Shown: positions 27,341 to 38,457, counted from the stretch's first letter. The stretch: 64,000 nucleotides of DNA from Propionicimonas sp. (GCF_029975155.1 NZ_JARKPQ010000196.1:1-64000); one strand, 5' to 3'. Notes: generated from the letters alone by a model not told the origin. A program made the numbers and translations.

Positions 27341-28537
27341 GTGACCACGGGCGCGGAGCAGCTCTCCTCTGACGCGGTGATCGCGTTCCGCCTCGGTGCC
27401 CACCACCTCGCCGAGCGGCTGCCCGGGTCGGGACTGCTCGAAGCCGCCGGCCGCTGCGCGGTCCAGGACAGCCCGCGCGGGTCGGCGCTGCTCGCCCTGC
27501 ACGCCAGGGTCCGGGGTGTCACCGCGGACGGGCTGGAGTCGGCACTCGCGGACAGGAGCCTGCTGCAGACCTGGAGCCTGCGCGGCGCACCGTTCTGCTT
27601 CCCGACAGCGGACGCGCCGGTGTACACGACGGGCGTGCTGCCTCCCACGGAGGAGGCCGGGCGGCATCTCCTGCCCGGCGTCGCACCTGCGCTCGACCGG
27701 CTGGAGCTCAGCCTGGGCGAAGCCGTCGAACTGACCGGTGCGGAGCTCGAGGGCGTGCTGTCCGGGCACCGGCTCGCGATCGGCCCGCTGGGTGCCGAGC
27801 TCGCCGCACGGATCGCCGACCGGCTGCCGAAGGAGCAGCGCGCCACCTGGCAGCAGGAAGGCCCCTACGCGAAGGGACAGCCGCTGGGGGAGGGCGTGGT
27901 GCACTTCTGCCTGCGCATCCTGGCGCTGCGGGGGATGGTCTGCTTCGCGCCGCGCGCGGGGAACAAGGCGCCGTTCGTGCTGGTCGGGGAGTGGCTTGGC
28001 GGGCCCGTCCCGGAGGTCGATCCGGACGTGACGCGCGCCGAGGTGCTCCGCCGCTACCTGCGCTGCTACGGGCCGTCCACTCGGGGGCAGTTCGCCGCGT
28101 GGCTGGGCGTCCGCACGGGCGACACCGGGCCGTGGTGGAGCCTGGTCGAGGACGAGCTGACCCGGGTCGACTTCCGCGGCACGTCGTGGATCCTCACCGC
28201 CGACCTGGCTGCGCTGCGTTCCTCGGAGCTGCCGCAGGGGGTTCGGCTGTTGCCGCCGCGCGACCCCTACACCCAGCTGCGGGACCGGGACACGATCGTC
28301 GCCGCGCCCCACCATCGCGACGTGTGGAAGCCGGTCGGCGAACCCGGCACCGTACTCGTGGACGGCCGGATCGTGGGGACCTGGCGACCGCGCAAGAGCG
28401 GACGGAGGCTGGACCTCGCCGTGACGGCCTTCGGGCCACTGTCGGACCGGGACCAGGACCGGCTGGCGGACGAGGCCGCGCAACTCGGGCCGCTCCGCGG
28501 TGCGGCGTCGGTCGAGGTCCGGTTCGACGGTTCCTGA
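27341..28537 (+). CDS. Winged-helix DNA-binding protein (HTH_42, YcaQ/AlkX-like)
   Basis: 398-residue protein of the HTH_42/DUF1006 family, which includes DNA glycosylases such as AlkX/YcaQ that unhook crosslinks, as well as uncharacterised paralogues. Visible features are RLGAHHLAERLP at the N-terminus, TWSLRGAPFCFPTADAPVYT, a winged-helix segment RYLRCYGPSTRGQFAAWLGV and a C-terminal VLLP-like stretch LLPPRDPYTQLRDRD. The actinobacterial members are usually annotated only as winged-helix proteins. It starts at GTG two bases after DUF4232. The gene ends just before a block of dispersed repeats. Confidence 0.82.
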   Translation: MTTGAEQLSSDAVIAFRLGAHHLAERLPGSGLLEAAGRCAVQDSPRGSALLALHARVRGVTADGLESALADRSLLQTWSLRGAPFCFPTADAPVYTTGVLPPTEEAGRHLLPGVAPALDRLELSLGEAVELTGAELEGVLSGHRLAIGPLGAELAARIADRLPKEQRATWQQEGPYAKGQPLGEGVVHFCLRILALRGMVCFAPRAGNKAPFVLVGEWLGGPVPEVDPDVTRAEVLRRYLRCYGPSTRGQFAAWLGVRTGDTGPWWSLVEDELTRVDFRGTSWILTADLAALRSSELPQGVRLLPPRDPYTQLRDRDTIVAAPHHRDVWKPVGEPGTVLVDGRIVGTWRPRKSGRRLDLAVTAFGPLSDRDQDRLADEAAQLGPLRGAASVEVRFDGS

Positions 28538-28559
28538 GCCTGAGCCACCGAGACAGCCT

Positions 28560-28661
28560 GGTCCACCGAAACCGTTCGTCCTGGTCCACCGAAACCGTTC
28601 GTCCTGATCCACCGAAAACCGTTCGTCGAGCTTGTCGAGACGCGCTCGATCGATGGATCCA
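28560..28661. repeat. Family C repeats, tandem then full copy
   Basis: Two 23-base tandem units (28560-28582 and 28583-28605, GGTCCACCGAAACCGTTCGT then CCT) are followed by a full copy 28606-28661 with core CGTTCGTCGAGCTTGTCGAG and inverted ends GATCCACCGA / ATGGATCCA. The full copy matches 60821-60876 and in part 31600-31625. It lies between convergent genes. Confidence 0.8.
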
Positions 28662-28677
28662 GACCTGAGCCCCGGAG

Positions 28678-29226
28678 CTACCGCACGACCTCGAAGCGCG
28701 CTGCGATGAACTCGCCGCTGGGCATGGTCTCCAGGCGGCGCAGTTCGGCGTGCCGGGGCAGCAGCGGCTTGCCGGACCCCAGCGTCACGGGGGCGATACT
28801 GACGATGACCTCGTCGAGCAGGCCGTGGTCGAGGAACTGGCCGGCCAGATCGCCGCCACCGACCACCCAGAGGTCGCGTCCGCGCGCTGCGGCCGTCATC
28901 TCGGCGTGCACGTCCGGCACCGGGGCCGCAGTGGGGCGGAGATCGGCGCCCGGCCACGGCGGCAGCTCGTGGTGGGTGAACACCCAGCTCGGCAACTCGT
29001 AGGGCCAGGCGGCGGTCTCCTCGCCGTCCGGGCCATGGCTGTAGCGGTGGACCCACTCGTAGGTGTGGGCGCCCATGCAGAGTGCGCCGACGCCGGCGAT
29101 GAACGCCTCGTAGCCCAGTGGGCCGGCATCGCCGCCCTCTCTGGACAGCAGCCAGTCGAGCGAGTGGTCCTCGGTGGCGATGAACCCGTCGAGGGTGGTC
29201 GCGGTGTAGTAGATCGTGCGCGCCAT
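28678..29226 (-). CDS. Dihydrofolate reductase-like (RibD C-terminal) reductase
   Basis: 182-residue cytoplasmic protein with the RibD_C/DHFR fold: RTIYYTATTLDGFIATEDHSLDWL at the start (given as a span), LCMGAHTYEWV, the NADPH-binding WVVGGGDLAGQFLDHGLLDE and IAPVTLGSGKPLLP. The family holds many actinobacterial NADPH-dependent reductases with unknown substrates; it lacks features needed to call it true dihydrofolate reductase. The ATG at 29226 is chosen over a TTG four codons upstream because the conserved N-terminus begins there. Confidence 0.85.
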   Translation of the reverse strand: MARTIYYTATTLDGFIATEDHSLDWLLSREGGDAGPLGYEAFIAGVGALCMGAHTYEWVHRYSHGPDGEETAAWPYELPSWVFTHHELPPWPGADLRPTAAPVPDVHAEMTAAARGRDLWVVGGGDLAGQFLDHGLLDEVIVSIAPVTLGSGKPLLPRHAELRRLETMPSGEFIAARFEVVR

Positions 29227-29283
29227 CCGTCCAGTCAACCCGAGTGGCGCGCCCGACTGTCAAGCCTCCGGCTCGCCCGCGCA

Positions 29284-29357
29284 CCACAGACGCCCCCGAG
29301 GTTCACAGGCGCCCCCGTAATTTCAGGGGCGGCTGTGAACATCGGGGGCGTCTGTGG
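29284..29357. repeat. Large inverted repeat, 34-base arms
   Basis: CCACAGACGCCCCCGA at 29284-29299 pairs with TCGGGGGCGTCTGTGG at 29342-29357, and GTTCACAGGCGCCCC with GGGGCGGCTGTGAAC inside, around the loop 29318-29323. Only a few mismatches interrupt the arms. It lies between divergent genes, 75-160 bases before ligA. Confidence 0.85.
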
Positions 29358-29431
29358 GAGGGGGCGGCCGGTGCCGCTGCTCGTCAAGGCTCAGCTGTTT
29401 CGCCGGCTACGCGGCGGAAAGCAGCTTCGTC

Positions 29432-31519
<2,088 letters not shown>

Positions 31520-31525
31520 GCCTCC

Positions 31526-31660
31526 AGCAGGACCGTTCGTCGAGCAGAACCGTTCGTCGAGCAGGACCGTTCGTCGGCAGGAACCGTTCGTCGGCAGGAA
31601 CCGTTCGTCGAGCTTGTCGAGACGTGAGCGTGGGCGTCTCGACGGGGCTCGACGAGCGGT
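31526..31660. repeat. Tandem CCGTTCGTCG units and hairpin, family C
   Basis: Five imperfect units of 16-18 bases (GCAGGACCGTTCGTCG and variants) run from 31526 to 31610. They end in CGTTCGTCGAGCTTGTCGAG (core shared with 28606-28661 and 60821-60876), which is followed by an inverted counterpart CGTCTCGACG...CTCGACGAGCGGT at 31636-31660. It can fold into a long hairpin downstream of ligA. Confidence 0.78.
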
Positions 31661-31674
31661 TGGGTGGGCTCAGC

Positions 31675-31692
31675 CCTTCGTCAGGCTCAGGG
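31675..31692 (+). repeat. Family D repeat
   Basis: CCTTCGTCAGGCTCAGGG, an exact second copy of the sequence that forms the ligA 3' end. It is followed after 13 bases by the promoter of the next gene. Confidence 0.85.
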
Positions 31693-31705
31693 AGCATCGG
31701 GCGGG

Positions 31706-31711
31706 TAGGGT
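31706..31711 (+). promoter_or_regulatory. -10 element, leaderless small membrane protein
   Basis: TAGGGT ends six bases before the GTG at 31718. Confidence 0.48.
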
Positions 31712-31717
31712 TGCGTC

Positions 31718-31921
31718 GTGCCAGAAGGCCTGAACTCCGACCTGAACCTGAACGTGGGCGCGCCACCGCGGGTGCGTCCGCAGCTGGGGGAGTGGGGGCC
31801 GCTGGACGTGCCCACCACCCGCAAGAAGCGCCGGATGCGCTGGTGGACGATCCTCGCGGTCGTCCTGGTCACCGCGGCGGTGGTCGGCTACGGCTACTGG
31901 ATCTACACGCTCGTCCGGTGA
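31718..31921 (+). CDS. Small single-pass membrane protein, unknown
   Basis: 67-residue hypothetical: a polar N-terminal half with PRVRPQLGEWGPLDVPTTRKKRR, then one membrane helix (about residues 43-62, WWTILAVVLVTAAVVGY) and a short tail. The basic KKRR before the helix predicts a cytoplasmic N-terminus. It starts at GTG and follows the leaderless pattern. No family is recognised with confidence. It stands alone between repeat blocks downstream of ligA. Confidence 0.65.
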   Translation: MPEGLNSDLNLNVGAPPRVRPQLGEWGPLDVPTTRKKRRMRWWTILAVVLVTAAVVGYGYWIYTLVR

Positions 31922-31960
31922 CCAGGTCGAGCGTTCCCTGAGGAGCCAGCGTCACGAAGG

Positions 31961-32016
31961 GGCTTCGTCGGGCTCAGGGCACTTCGTCAAGCTCAGGGAG
32001 CATTTCGGGCTCAGGG
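31961..32016. repeat. Family D repeats, three degenerate copies
   Basis: CTTCGTCGGGCTCAGGG, CTTCGTCAAGCTCAGGG and a partial TTTCGGGCTCAGGG lie in a row, ending ten bases before the sigma-factor stop codon (minus strand). They may serve as terminator between convergent genes. Confidence 0.75.
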
Positions 32017-32025
32017 GGGCATTTC

Positions 32026-33291
32026 TCAGGCCCCGGTGAGCGCGGCGAGGCGGCGCTGGAGGTAGCGGCGTTCGGGGTCGGTGGGCGCGAGGTCGATCGC
32101 TGCGCGGTAGTGGACCGCGGCAGCCTCCAGCAGGCCGGCTCGGCGGCTGAGGTCCGCCCGTGCTGCGGGCAGCAGGTGGTGGGCCGGCAGCCGGCCGGAC
32201 GCGGCGAGCCGCTCCAGTTCCGCCAGTCCTTCGCGAGGACCGGCTGCCATGCCCAGCGCGATCGCCCGGTTGAGCGCCACGATCGGTGAGTCGGGGAGCT
32301 GGTCGTAGGCGGCGAGGATGGCCGGCCAGTCCGTGGCCGCCGCGGACGCTGCCCTGGCGTGCACCGCCTGGATGGACGCCTGGACGTGGTACGGCCCGGG
32401 TTCCGCCGGTGGCAGGGCCAGCAGCGCGAGTCCCTCCGCGAGCTGGGCCGCGTTCCAGCGCGAGCGATCCTGCTCCTCCAGCGGCACCAGGTCGCCGGCG
32501 GCGTCCACCCGTGCGGCGGAGCGGGCGTGCTGCAGCAGCATCAGCGCCAGCAGCCCGGTGACCTCCGGGTGCGGCAGCAGGCCGGCCAGCAGCCGGGTGA
32601 GCCGGATCGCCTCCGCCGCCAGGTCCAGGCGCTGCAGACTGTCGCCGGAGCTGGCCGTGTAGCCCTCGTTGTAGACGAGGTAGAGGACGGCGAGCACCCC
32701 GTCCAGTCGTTCCGGCAGGTCCTCAGGCTGCGGCACCCGGTACGGGATCCGCGCGTTCGCGATCTTCGCCTTCGCCCGGACGATCCGCTGCGCCATCGTC
32801 GACTCGCTCACCAGGAAGGCGCGCGCCACCTCGGGGGTCGTCAGCCCGGCGACCGTCCGCAGGGTGAGCGCGACCCGCGCCTCCAGCGGGAGGGCGGGGT
32901 GCGCGCAGGTGAAGATGAGTCGCAGCCGGTCGTCCCCGTCGTGCTCGGTGACGGCGTCCGCCGGGTCCGGCTCCCCGCTGGCCTCTTCCATCGCGCTCCA
33001 CTCCCGCAGCTTGGCCGCCTCGACCCCGCGCCGCCGCAGCCGGTCGAGGGCGAGATTCCGGGCCGCCGTGGTCAGCCAGGCGCCGGGATTGCGCGGTACC
33101 CCGTCCCGAGGCCAGGTGGTGACGGCGCGCTCGAAGGCGCCGGCCGCGGCCTCCTCGGCGACGTCCCAGTCGCCGGTCCGGCGGATCAGCGTGGCCACCA
33201 CCCGGGCCCACTCGGACGCGAAGGCGGCGCGGACGGCGGCGTCGACGGCCGGGTCGGGCCCGGCCGCCGGACGCTCGGTGTCGCTCGTCAG
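32026..33291 (-). CDS. ECF-type RNA polymerase sigma factor with TPR-like C-terminal extension (ECF41-like/SigJ-like group, DUF6596)
   Basis: About 421 residues: sigma region 2 near the N-terminus (LIRRTGDWDVAEEAAAGAFERAV ... RNLALDRLRRRG, given as a span), region 4 (LRTVAGLTTPEVARAFLVSESTMAQRIVRAK, given as a span), then the long helical DUF6596 extension (YLVYNEGYTASSG, ARADLSRRAGLLEAAAVHYRAAIDLAPTDPERRYLQRRLAAL). These sigma factors are typically encoded with a YCII-domain protein, as here at 33288. No ATG, GTG or TTG is suitably placed: the frame next to the YCII stop begins CTG ACG AGC, with GGTGGAG upstream, so a coupled CTG start at 33291 is proposed. Exact subgroup naming is tentative. 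Confidence 0.82.
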   Translation of the reverse strand: MTSDTERPAAGPDPAVDAAVRAAFASEWARVVATLIRRTGDWDVAEEAAAGAFERAVTTWPRDGVPRNPGAWLTTAARNLALDRLRRRGVEAAKLREWSAMEEASGEPDPADAVTEHDGDDRLRLIFTCAHPALPLEARVALTLRTVAGLTTPEVARAFLVSESTMAQRIVRAKAKIANARIPYRVPQPEDLPERLDGVLAVLYLVYNEGYTASSGDSLQRLDLAAEAIRLTRLLAGLLPHPEVTGLLALMLLQHARSAARVDAAGDLVPLEEQDRSRWNAAQLAEGLALLALPPAEPGPYHVQASIQAVHARAASAAATDWPAILAAYDQLPDSPIVALNRAIALGMAAGPREGLAELERLAASGRLPAHHLLPAARADLSRRAGLLEAAAVHYRAAIDLAPTDPERRYLQRRLAALTGA

Positions 33292-34079
33292 CGGACCGTC
33301 TCCACCGAAGGCTCGGTACGCGTATCGCGCAGTGGCGCCTCCCGGTCGGCGCGGGCGACGTGGTCCTCCTGCGGGTCGAACGACCACACCGGGTTCAGCA
33401 CGATCAGCCCACCGCGGGCCATGGGATGCGCGGCGGCCACCTCGACGGCCTCCTCGAACCCGCCGACCTCGATGAGGTCCAGGCCGGCGATCCACTCCTT
33501 CGCCTCGCTGAACGGACCGTCGCCGACCAGCACCCTGCCATCACGGGTGCGGACGCGGGTGGCGTCGGAGGGTGGCTGGAGCACCTGCCCGAACAGGCGG
33601 ACGCCGCGCGCGTCCATCTCGGTGACCCAGGCGTCGGGGTCGGTGGGGTCGCCATCGGGTGCGTCCGGGTCGACGCAGACCAGCATCAGGTAGCGCCTGC
33701 CCTTCGCGGGACGCTCGGGAAAGCCCGGCGGCACCACGCGGGCGCCGTCCGCAGACGCCCCGAACGGACGCACCTCCGCGGTGCCGAAGCGGGCCGCGGG
33801 GTGCCGCGAGGCGACCCGGATCGCCTCGTCGAGGTCGGCGCACTCGATGATGTCGAAGCCGCCCACCCACTCCCTGGCCTCGGTGAACGGACCCTCCGTG
33901 ACAAGCACGCGGCCGTCCCGCACCCGGACGGTCGTCGCGTCCTGGCCGGGCCGCAAGCGTTCGCCGTACTCGGAGATGCCGCGGTCGATCAGGTCGGTGA
34001 CCCAGTCACCGATGTCGTCCTGGGCCGGGTCGTAGGGCTGCGGATCGGCTCCGTCGGAGTACAACAGCAGGTATTCCAC
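33288..34079 (-). CDS. Two-domain YCII-related protein
   Basis: 263-residue protein made of two YCII/DGPF domains (about 1-115 and 125-240). Each contains the repeated GRVLV-EGPF-EA-EW--G-D-IE motif (RVLVTEGPFTEAREWVGGFDIIE and RVLVGDGPFSEAKEWIAGLDLIE, given as spans). Such proteins are the regular partner of the downstream sigma factor type and may modulate it. It starts at GTG 34079 with AAAGGA seven bases upstream. Its stop overlaps the proposed CTG of the sigma gene. The first-domain pair looks like an internal duplication. Confidence 0.85.
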   Translation of the reverse strand: MEYLLLYSDGADPQPYDPAQDDIGDWVTDLIDRGISEYGERLRPGQDATTVRVRDGRVLVTEGPFTEAREWVGGFDIIECADLDEAIRVASRHPAARFGTAEVRPFGASADGARVVPPGFPERPAKGRRYLMLVCVDPDAPDGDPTDPDAWVTEMDARGVRLFGQVLQPPSDATRVRTRDGRVLVGDGPFSEAKEWIAGLDLIEVGGFEEAVEVAAAHPMARGGLIVLNPVWSFDPQEDHVARADREAPLRDTRTEPSVETVR

Positions 34080-34374
34080 TGGTCGTTCCTTTCTCTCTGC
34101 CCCGGCGACGAACGGCGATCGGCGGAATCGACATCGACCGCGCTCAGGTTAGGCAGGAACCCCCACCGGCGGAACCCCACCGGCATCGACGGGCCCTGCG
34201 CAGGTCGCACCCGATCGGACGGTCGTGCTCCGGTGGTCCTCTCGGCGAGCAGGACGAATGTGGCGCATGCGGTGATCATCTCTCCGCCTCCCTTCACCCG
34301 TACGACGGACAGGAAGGGACGATGTCGACAATCCTCAGCACGGCGCCGAGGTCGGACAGAACGGGTGCGATGCG
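34080..34374. other. Intergenic region upstream of YCII/sigma genes
   Basis: No supported gene. On the minus strand a GGGAGGCGGAGAG ribosome-binding-like sequence precedes an ATG near 34277, but the frame runs out of phase into the YCII gene and has no recognisable protein. It probably holds the promoter and 5' leader of the YCII-sigma operon. Confidence 0.4.
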
Positions 34375-34995
34375 CTACTGGGCGAGCGCGGCCAGATGCC
34401 GCAGTCGCGCGAGTTCCGACTTCAGGAAGTCCGGGCCGCCGCGGCGGGCCAGCACGATCGAGGCGTCGTCGCGGAACGGCGCCACGGCGATCAGGGTCTC
34501 GCCCCAGCCGGGCAGCCAGCCGTCCGGCAGTTCGCGGATCCGGGATCCGGTCAGGTCGCCGAGCGCCGCGATGCCCGCGCCGTCGAGGTCGGGGGCGAGG
34601 TCGGTCTGCGTGAGCACCGTGCCGGCCACAGGGTCGACCAGCACCGCCCAGGTGACCCGGAACACCTGGGGTGCCTCCAGGGTCAGGATCTCCTCGGCGT
34701 GGTCGGGGTCCTCGGTCATGGCGTTGAGCACGTCCACGTCGGCCTGCAGCCCCCAGCCCTCGGGGTAGTGGGAGAGCCACACCACCTCCACGCCGGGCAC
34801 GGAGGTGCACGCCGTGACCAGAGCGTCGGGGGCGTTGCCGCCGGGCAGTTCGAGCACGAAGTCGTCGACGGCGTAGCCCTCGTACTTCTCCACGATCTCG
34901 ACGGCGAGGATGTCGGCTCCGACCGTGCCCATGACGGTTGCGACCGCCCCGAGGGAACCGGGCCGGTCGGGCAGCACCACGCGCATCAGGAACAC
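34375..34995 (-). CDS. ACT-domain amino-acid-binding protein
   Basis: 206-residue protein with an N-terminal ACT domain (FLMRVVLPDRPGSLGAVATVMGTVGADILAVEIVEK, residues 2-37, given as a span) and a C-terminal domain with LRHLAALAQ at the end. ACT domains sense amino acids. This gene regularly stands divergent to gatC in actinobacteria; its ligand is unknown. It starts at GTG 34995 with CACACT seven bases upstream and no ribosome-binding site, close to the leaderless pattern. Confidence 0.85.
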   Translation of the reverse strand: MFLMRVVLPDRPGSLGAVATVMGTVGADILAVEIVEKYEGYAVDDFVLELPGGNAPDALVTACTSVPGVEVVWLSHYPEGWGLQADVDVLNAMTEDPDHAEEILTLEAPQVFRVTWAVLVDPVAGTVLTQTDLAPDLDGAGIAALGDLTGSRIRELPDGWLPGWGETLIAVAPFRDDASIVLARRGGPDFLKSELARLRHLAALAQ

Positions 34996-35019
34996 GCGAG
35001 CCAGTGTGGCGCATCGGTG

Positions 35020-35050
35020 TTACAACGGTGTCAAACGCCACCGGTAGAGT
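35020..35050 (+). promoter_or_regulatory. Likely promoter of gatCAB
   Basis: TTACAA (35020-35025) and TAGAGT (35045-35050) with 19-base spacing could be -35 and -10; transcription would start about 40 bases before gatC, leaving room for its ribosome-binding site. Confidence 0.35.
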
Positions 35051-35096
35051 AAGCAGCCCGCACCCGGCACGCCGGAATCGCTAGCAGGAGCTCACC

Positions 35097-35393
35097 GTGG
35101 CCTTGACCGCCAAAGACGTGGCCCGACTCGGGGAATTGGCCCGGATTCGGCTCACCGATGAAGAACTCGCGCACCTGGCGCCACAGTTGGACGTCATCCT
35201 GTCCTCCGTGGCGAGCGTGCAGGAGGTGGCCGCAGCCGATGTGCCACCCACGTCGCACGCGCTGCCGCTGACCAATGTGTTCCGCAAGGACGTGGTCACC
35301 CCCTCGCTCCCGCGCGACGCGGTGCTCGCCGCGGCGCCGGCGGTCGAGGACGGACGCTTCCGCGTCCCCCGGATCCTGGGGGAGGAGGCGTGA
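35097..35393 (+). CDS. gatC: Glutamyl/aspartyl-tRNA amidotransferase subunit C
   Basis: Small scaffold subunit that clamps GatA and GatB. The 98-residue protein has the family pattern [26 protein letters not shown] at residues 6-31 (given as a span) and [20 protein letters not shown], with the C-terminal [13 protein letters not shown]. It starts at GTG with CAGGAGCT upstream and overlaps gatA by four bases (GTGA). It is the first gene of gatCAB. Confidence 0.95.
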   Translation: MALTAKDVARLGELARIRLTDEELAHLAPQLDVILSSVASVQEVAAADVPPTSHALPLTNVFRKDVVTPSLPRDAVLAAAPAVEDGRFRVPRILGEEA

Positions 35394-36970
35394 GCGGCAC
35401 CGCAGAGAGCCTGTTGCGGACCACGGCGGCCGAACTCGCCGGACGGATCGCCGCCGGCGAGCTCAGCGCGCGCGAGGTGACCCGGGCCCACCTGGACCAG
35501 ATCGGCGCCGTCGACGGCGAGATCAAGGCCTTCCTGCACGTCGACACCGAGCGAGCGCTGGCGGCCGCCGATGCCGTCGACGCCCGGCGGGTGGCGGGGG
35601 AGCCGCTTGGCCCGCTCGCCGGTGTCCCGCTGGCGATGAAGGACATCTTCACCATGAAGGGCGCGCCCACCACCTGCGGCTCGCGGATCCTGGAGGGCTG
35701 GGTCCCACCCTACAACTCGACCATCACCGACAAGCTGCTCGACGCCGGCGTGGTGGTGCTCGGCAAGACCAACATGGACGAGTTCGCGATGGGCTCGTCC
35801 ACGGAGAACTCGGGCTTCTTCACCACCCACAACCCGTGGGACACCACGCGTATCCCCGGTGGCTCCGGCGGCGGCTCGGCGGCCGCCCTCGCCGCGTTCG
35901 AGGCCCCGCTGGCGATCGGCACCGACACCGGCGGCTCGATCCGGCAGCCCGCGTCCGTCACCGGCACGGTGGGGGTGAAGCCCACCTACGGGGCCACGTC
36001 CCGCTACGGCGTGGTGGCGATGGCGTCCTCGCTGGACACCCCCGGCCCCTGCGCGCGCACCGTCCTCGACGCGGCCCTGCTGCACAGCGTGATCGCCGGC
36101 TGGGACCCCCGGGACTCCACCTCGATCAACGCCCCCGTCCCGGACGTGGTCGGCGCCGCCCGCGCCGCTGATGTCGCCGGGATGCGGATCGGCGTGGTCA
36201 CCGAGTTCGGCGGCGAGGGCTACCAGCCCGGGGTGGAACAGCGGTTCCGCGAGGCGCTGGCCGTGCTGGAGGGCCTGGGCGCGGAGATCGTCGAGGTCTC
36301 CTGCCCGCACTTCGACTATGCATTGGGCGCCTACTACCTGATCATGCCGAGCGAGGTGTCCAGCAACCTCGCCCGCTTCGACGCCATGCGCTACGGCCTG
36401 CGGGTCGGGGACGACGGCGTGAACAGCGTCGAGGACGTGATGAACCTCACCCGCGGAGCCGGCTTCGGTGCGGAGGCCAAGCGCCGGATCATCCTCGGCA
36501 CCTACGCCCTCTCCTCGGGGTACTACGACGCCTACTACGGCTCGGCCCAGAAGGTGCGCACGCTGATCTCGCGCGACTTCGACGCCGCGTTCGAGCGGGT
36601 GGACGTGCTGGTCTCGCCGTCCACGCCGACCACCGCGTTCACCATCGGCGAGCGGGCGGACGACCCCCTGGCGATGTACAAGGCCGACCTGTGCACGATC
36701 CCGGCGAATCTGGCCGGGAACTGCGCGGCGTCGATCCCGTGCGGGCTGAGTCCGGACGACGGGCTCCCGGTCGGCTTCCAGGTGATGGCGCCGGCCCTGG
36801 CCGACGACCGGCTGTACCGGGTGGGTGCCGCGCTGGAGCGCGAACTGACCGGACGGTGGGGTGGCACGCTGCTCGACCAGCTGGCCGACTCACCCTCCGG
36901 CGCCTACTTGAACCTTCCACCGTCATCCCGGCGAACGCCGGGATCTCCGAGCGACGGGAGCGCACGATGA
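35390..36970 (+). CDS. gatA: Glutamyl/aspartyl-tRNA amidotransferase subunit A
   Basis: Glutamine amidase subunit that supplies ammonia to convert Glu-tRNA(Gln) and Asp-tRNA(Asn). The 526-residue protein carries the amidase signature and the Ser-cisSer-Lys triad: Lys84 (AMKDIF), Ser159 (GGSGGGSAA) and Ser183 (GGSIRQPAS). The normal family end is near residue 505. The last ~16 residues ([15 protein letters not shown]) are encoded by a dispersed repeat at 36922-36950, giving a basic, Ser/Pro-rich tail. The stop overlaps gatB (ATGA). Confidence 0.96.
   Translation: MSGTAESLLRTTAAELAGRIAAGELSAREVTRAHLDQIGAVDGEIKAFLHVDTERALAAADAVDARRVAGEPLGPLAGVPLAMKDIFTMKGAPTTCGSRILEGWVPPYNSTITDKLLDAGVVVLGKTNMDEFAMGSSTENSGFFTTHNPWDTTRIPGGSGGGSAAALAAFEAPLAIGTDTGGSIRQPASVTGTVGVKPTYGATSRYGVVAMASSLDTPGPCARTVLDAALLHSVIAGWDPRDSTSINAPVPDVVGAARAADVAGMRIGVVTEFGGEGYQPGVEQRFREALAVLEGLGAEIVEVSCPHFDYALGAYYLIMPSEVSSNLARFDAMRYGLRVGDDGVNSVEDVMNLTRGAGFGAEAKRRIILGTYALSSGYYDAYYGSAQKVRTLISRDFDAAFERVDVLVSPSTPTTAFTIGERADDPLAMYKADLCTIPANLAGNCAASIPCGLSPDDGLPVGFQVMAPALADDRLYRVGAALERELTGRWGGTLLDQLADSPSGAYLNLPPSSRRTPGSPSDGSAR
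36922..36950 (+). repeat. Family B palindrome inside the gatA end
   Basis: GT, then CATCCCGGCGAACGCCGGGA, then TCTCCGA; the core CCCGGCG-aa-CGCCGGG is a hairpin. It is translated as the GatA tail. The same 29 bases recur at 50759-50787 between trpC and trpB. Confidence 0.87.
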
Positions 36971-38457
36971 CCGTCGAACTGCTGGACTACGCCGAGGCGC
37001 TGACCGCCTACGAGCCCGTCCTGGGCCTCGAGGTGCACGTGGAGCTGAACACCGCGTCCAAGATGTTCTGCGGCTGCGCGAACGCCTTCGGCGCCGAGCC
37101 GAACACGCAGACGTGCCCGGTCTGCCTGGGCCTGCCCGGTTCGCTGCCGGTGGTGAACGGCAAGGCGATCGAGTCGGCGATCCGGATCGGGCTGGCGCTG
37201 AACTGCGGCATCGCCGAGTGGTGCCGGTTCGCGCGCAAGAACTACTTCTATCCGGACATGACCAAGGACTTCCAGACCTCGCAGTACGACGAGCCGATCG
37301 CCCACGACGGCTGGATCGACATCGAGGTCGACGGTGAGACGTTCCGGATCGAGATCGAGCGGGCGCACATGGAGGAGGACGCCGGAAAGCTCGTCCACGC
37401 CGGCGGCACCACCGGCCGGATCGGGGACGCCGAGTACTCCCTGGTCGACTACAACCGGGCCGGCACGCCACTGATCGAGATCGTGACCAGGCCGATCACC
37501 GGGCTTGGTGCGAAGGCGCCGCAGGTGGCGAAGGCCTATGTGTCGTTCCTGCGCGACCTGATGCTGGCGCTCGGCGTCTCCGACGTGCGGATGGAGCAGG
37601 GATCGCTGCGCTGCGACGCGAACGTCTCGCTGATGCCGGTCGGCGCCACCCGGTTCGGGCTGCGCACGGAGACCAAGAACGTGAACTCGCTGCGCAGCAT
37701 CGAGCGGGCGCTGACCTACGAGATCCAGCGCCAGGCCGCGGTGCTCGCCGGTGGCGGCCGGGTGCACCAGGAGACCCGGCACTGGCACGAGGAGGGCTAC
37801 ACCACCTCGGGCCGGTCGAAGGAGCAGGCCGAGGACTACCGCTACTTCCCCGAACCCGACCTCGTGCCGGTGGCGCCGAGCCGCGAGTGGGTGGAGCAGC
37901 TGCGCGCCACGCTGCCGGAGTTGCCGGGCCTGCGCCGGTCGAGGCTGCAGGCCGAGTGGGGCTTCACCGACCTCGAGCTGCAGGACGTGGTCAACGCCGG
38001 TGCACTGGACGTGATCGAGGCGACGGTCGCCGCGGGCTGCGCCCCGCAGTTCGCGCGCAAGTGGTGGCTGACCGAGCTGGCACGTCGCGCGAACGAGGCG
38101 GGTGTGGAACTCGCGGAGCTGGCGATCACCCCGGCCCAGGTGGCCGAGGTGCAGTCCCTCGTCGAGGCGGGGACGGTGAACGACAAGCTCGCCCGGCAGG
38201 TCATCGACGGCGTGCTGGCCGGAGAGGGCACACCGGCCGAGGTCGTGACCGGCCGGGGTCTCGCCGTGGTCTCCGACGACGGCGCGCTCACCGCGGCCGT
38301 GGACGCGGCGATCGCGGCCAATCCGGACGTGGCGGCGCGGATCCGCGACGGCAAGCTCCAAGCTGTCGGCGCCCTGATCGGAGCCGTGATGAAGGAGATG
38401 CGCGGCCAGGCCGACGCCGCCCGCGTCCGCGAGCTGGTCCTGGAGCGCCTTGCCTGA
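36967..38457 (+). CDS. gatB: Glutamyl/aspartyl-tRNA amidotransferase subunit B
   Basis: tRNA-binding kinase-like subunit that activates the misacylated glutamate or aspartate. The 496-residue protein shows [22 protein letters not shown], the zinc-binding cysteines CGC ... [12 protein letters not shown], and [18 protein letters not shown], then the helical middle and the C-terminal YqeY-like tail domain ([13 protein letters not shown]). Its start ATG overlaps the gatA stop by four bases. It extends with normal length to a stop that overlaps the VanZ-like gene. Confidence 0.96.
   Translation: MTVELLDYAEALTAYEPVLGLEVHVELNTASKMFCGCANAFGAEPNTQTCPVCLGLPGSLPVVNGKAIESAIRIGLALNCGIAEWCRFARKNYFYPDMTKDFQTSQYDEPIAHDGWIDIEVDGETFRIEIERAHMEEDAGKLVHAGGTTGRIGDAEYSLVDYNRAGTPLIEIVTRPITGLGAKAPQVAKAYVSFLRDLMLALGVSDVRMEQGSLRCDANVSLMPVGATRFGLRTETKNVNSLRSIERALTYEIQRQAAVLAGGGRVHQETRHWHEEGYTTSGRSKEQAEDYRYFPEPDLVPVAPSREWVEQLRATLPELPGLRRSRLQAEWGFTDLELQDVVNAGALDVIEATVAAGCAPQFARKWWLTELARRANEAGVELAELAITPAQVAEVQSLVEAGTVNDKLARQVIDGVLAGEGTPAEVVTGRGLAVVSDDGALTAAVDAAIAANPDVAARIRDGKLQAVGALIGAVMKEMRGQADAARVRELVLERLA

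Noticed and set aside
34080-34300. Short minus-strand reading frame with a good ribosome-binding-like sequence near 34277
   Set aside because: It runs out of frame into the YCII gene and gives a protein without any family-like or structured segment; kept as leader region.
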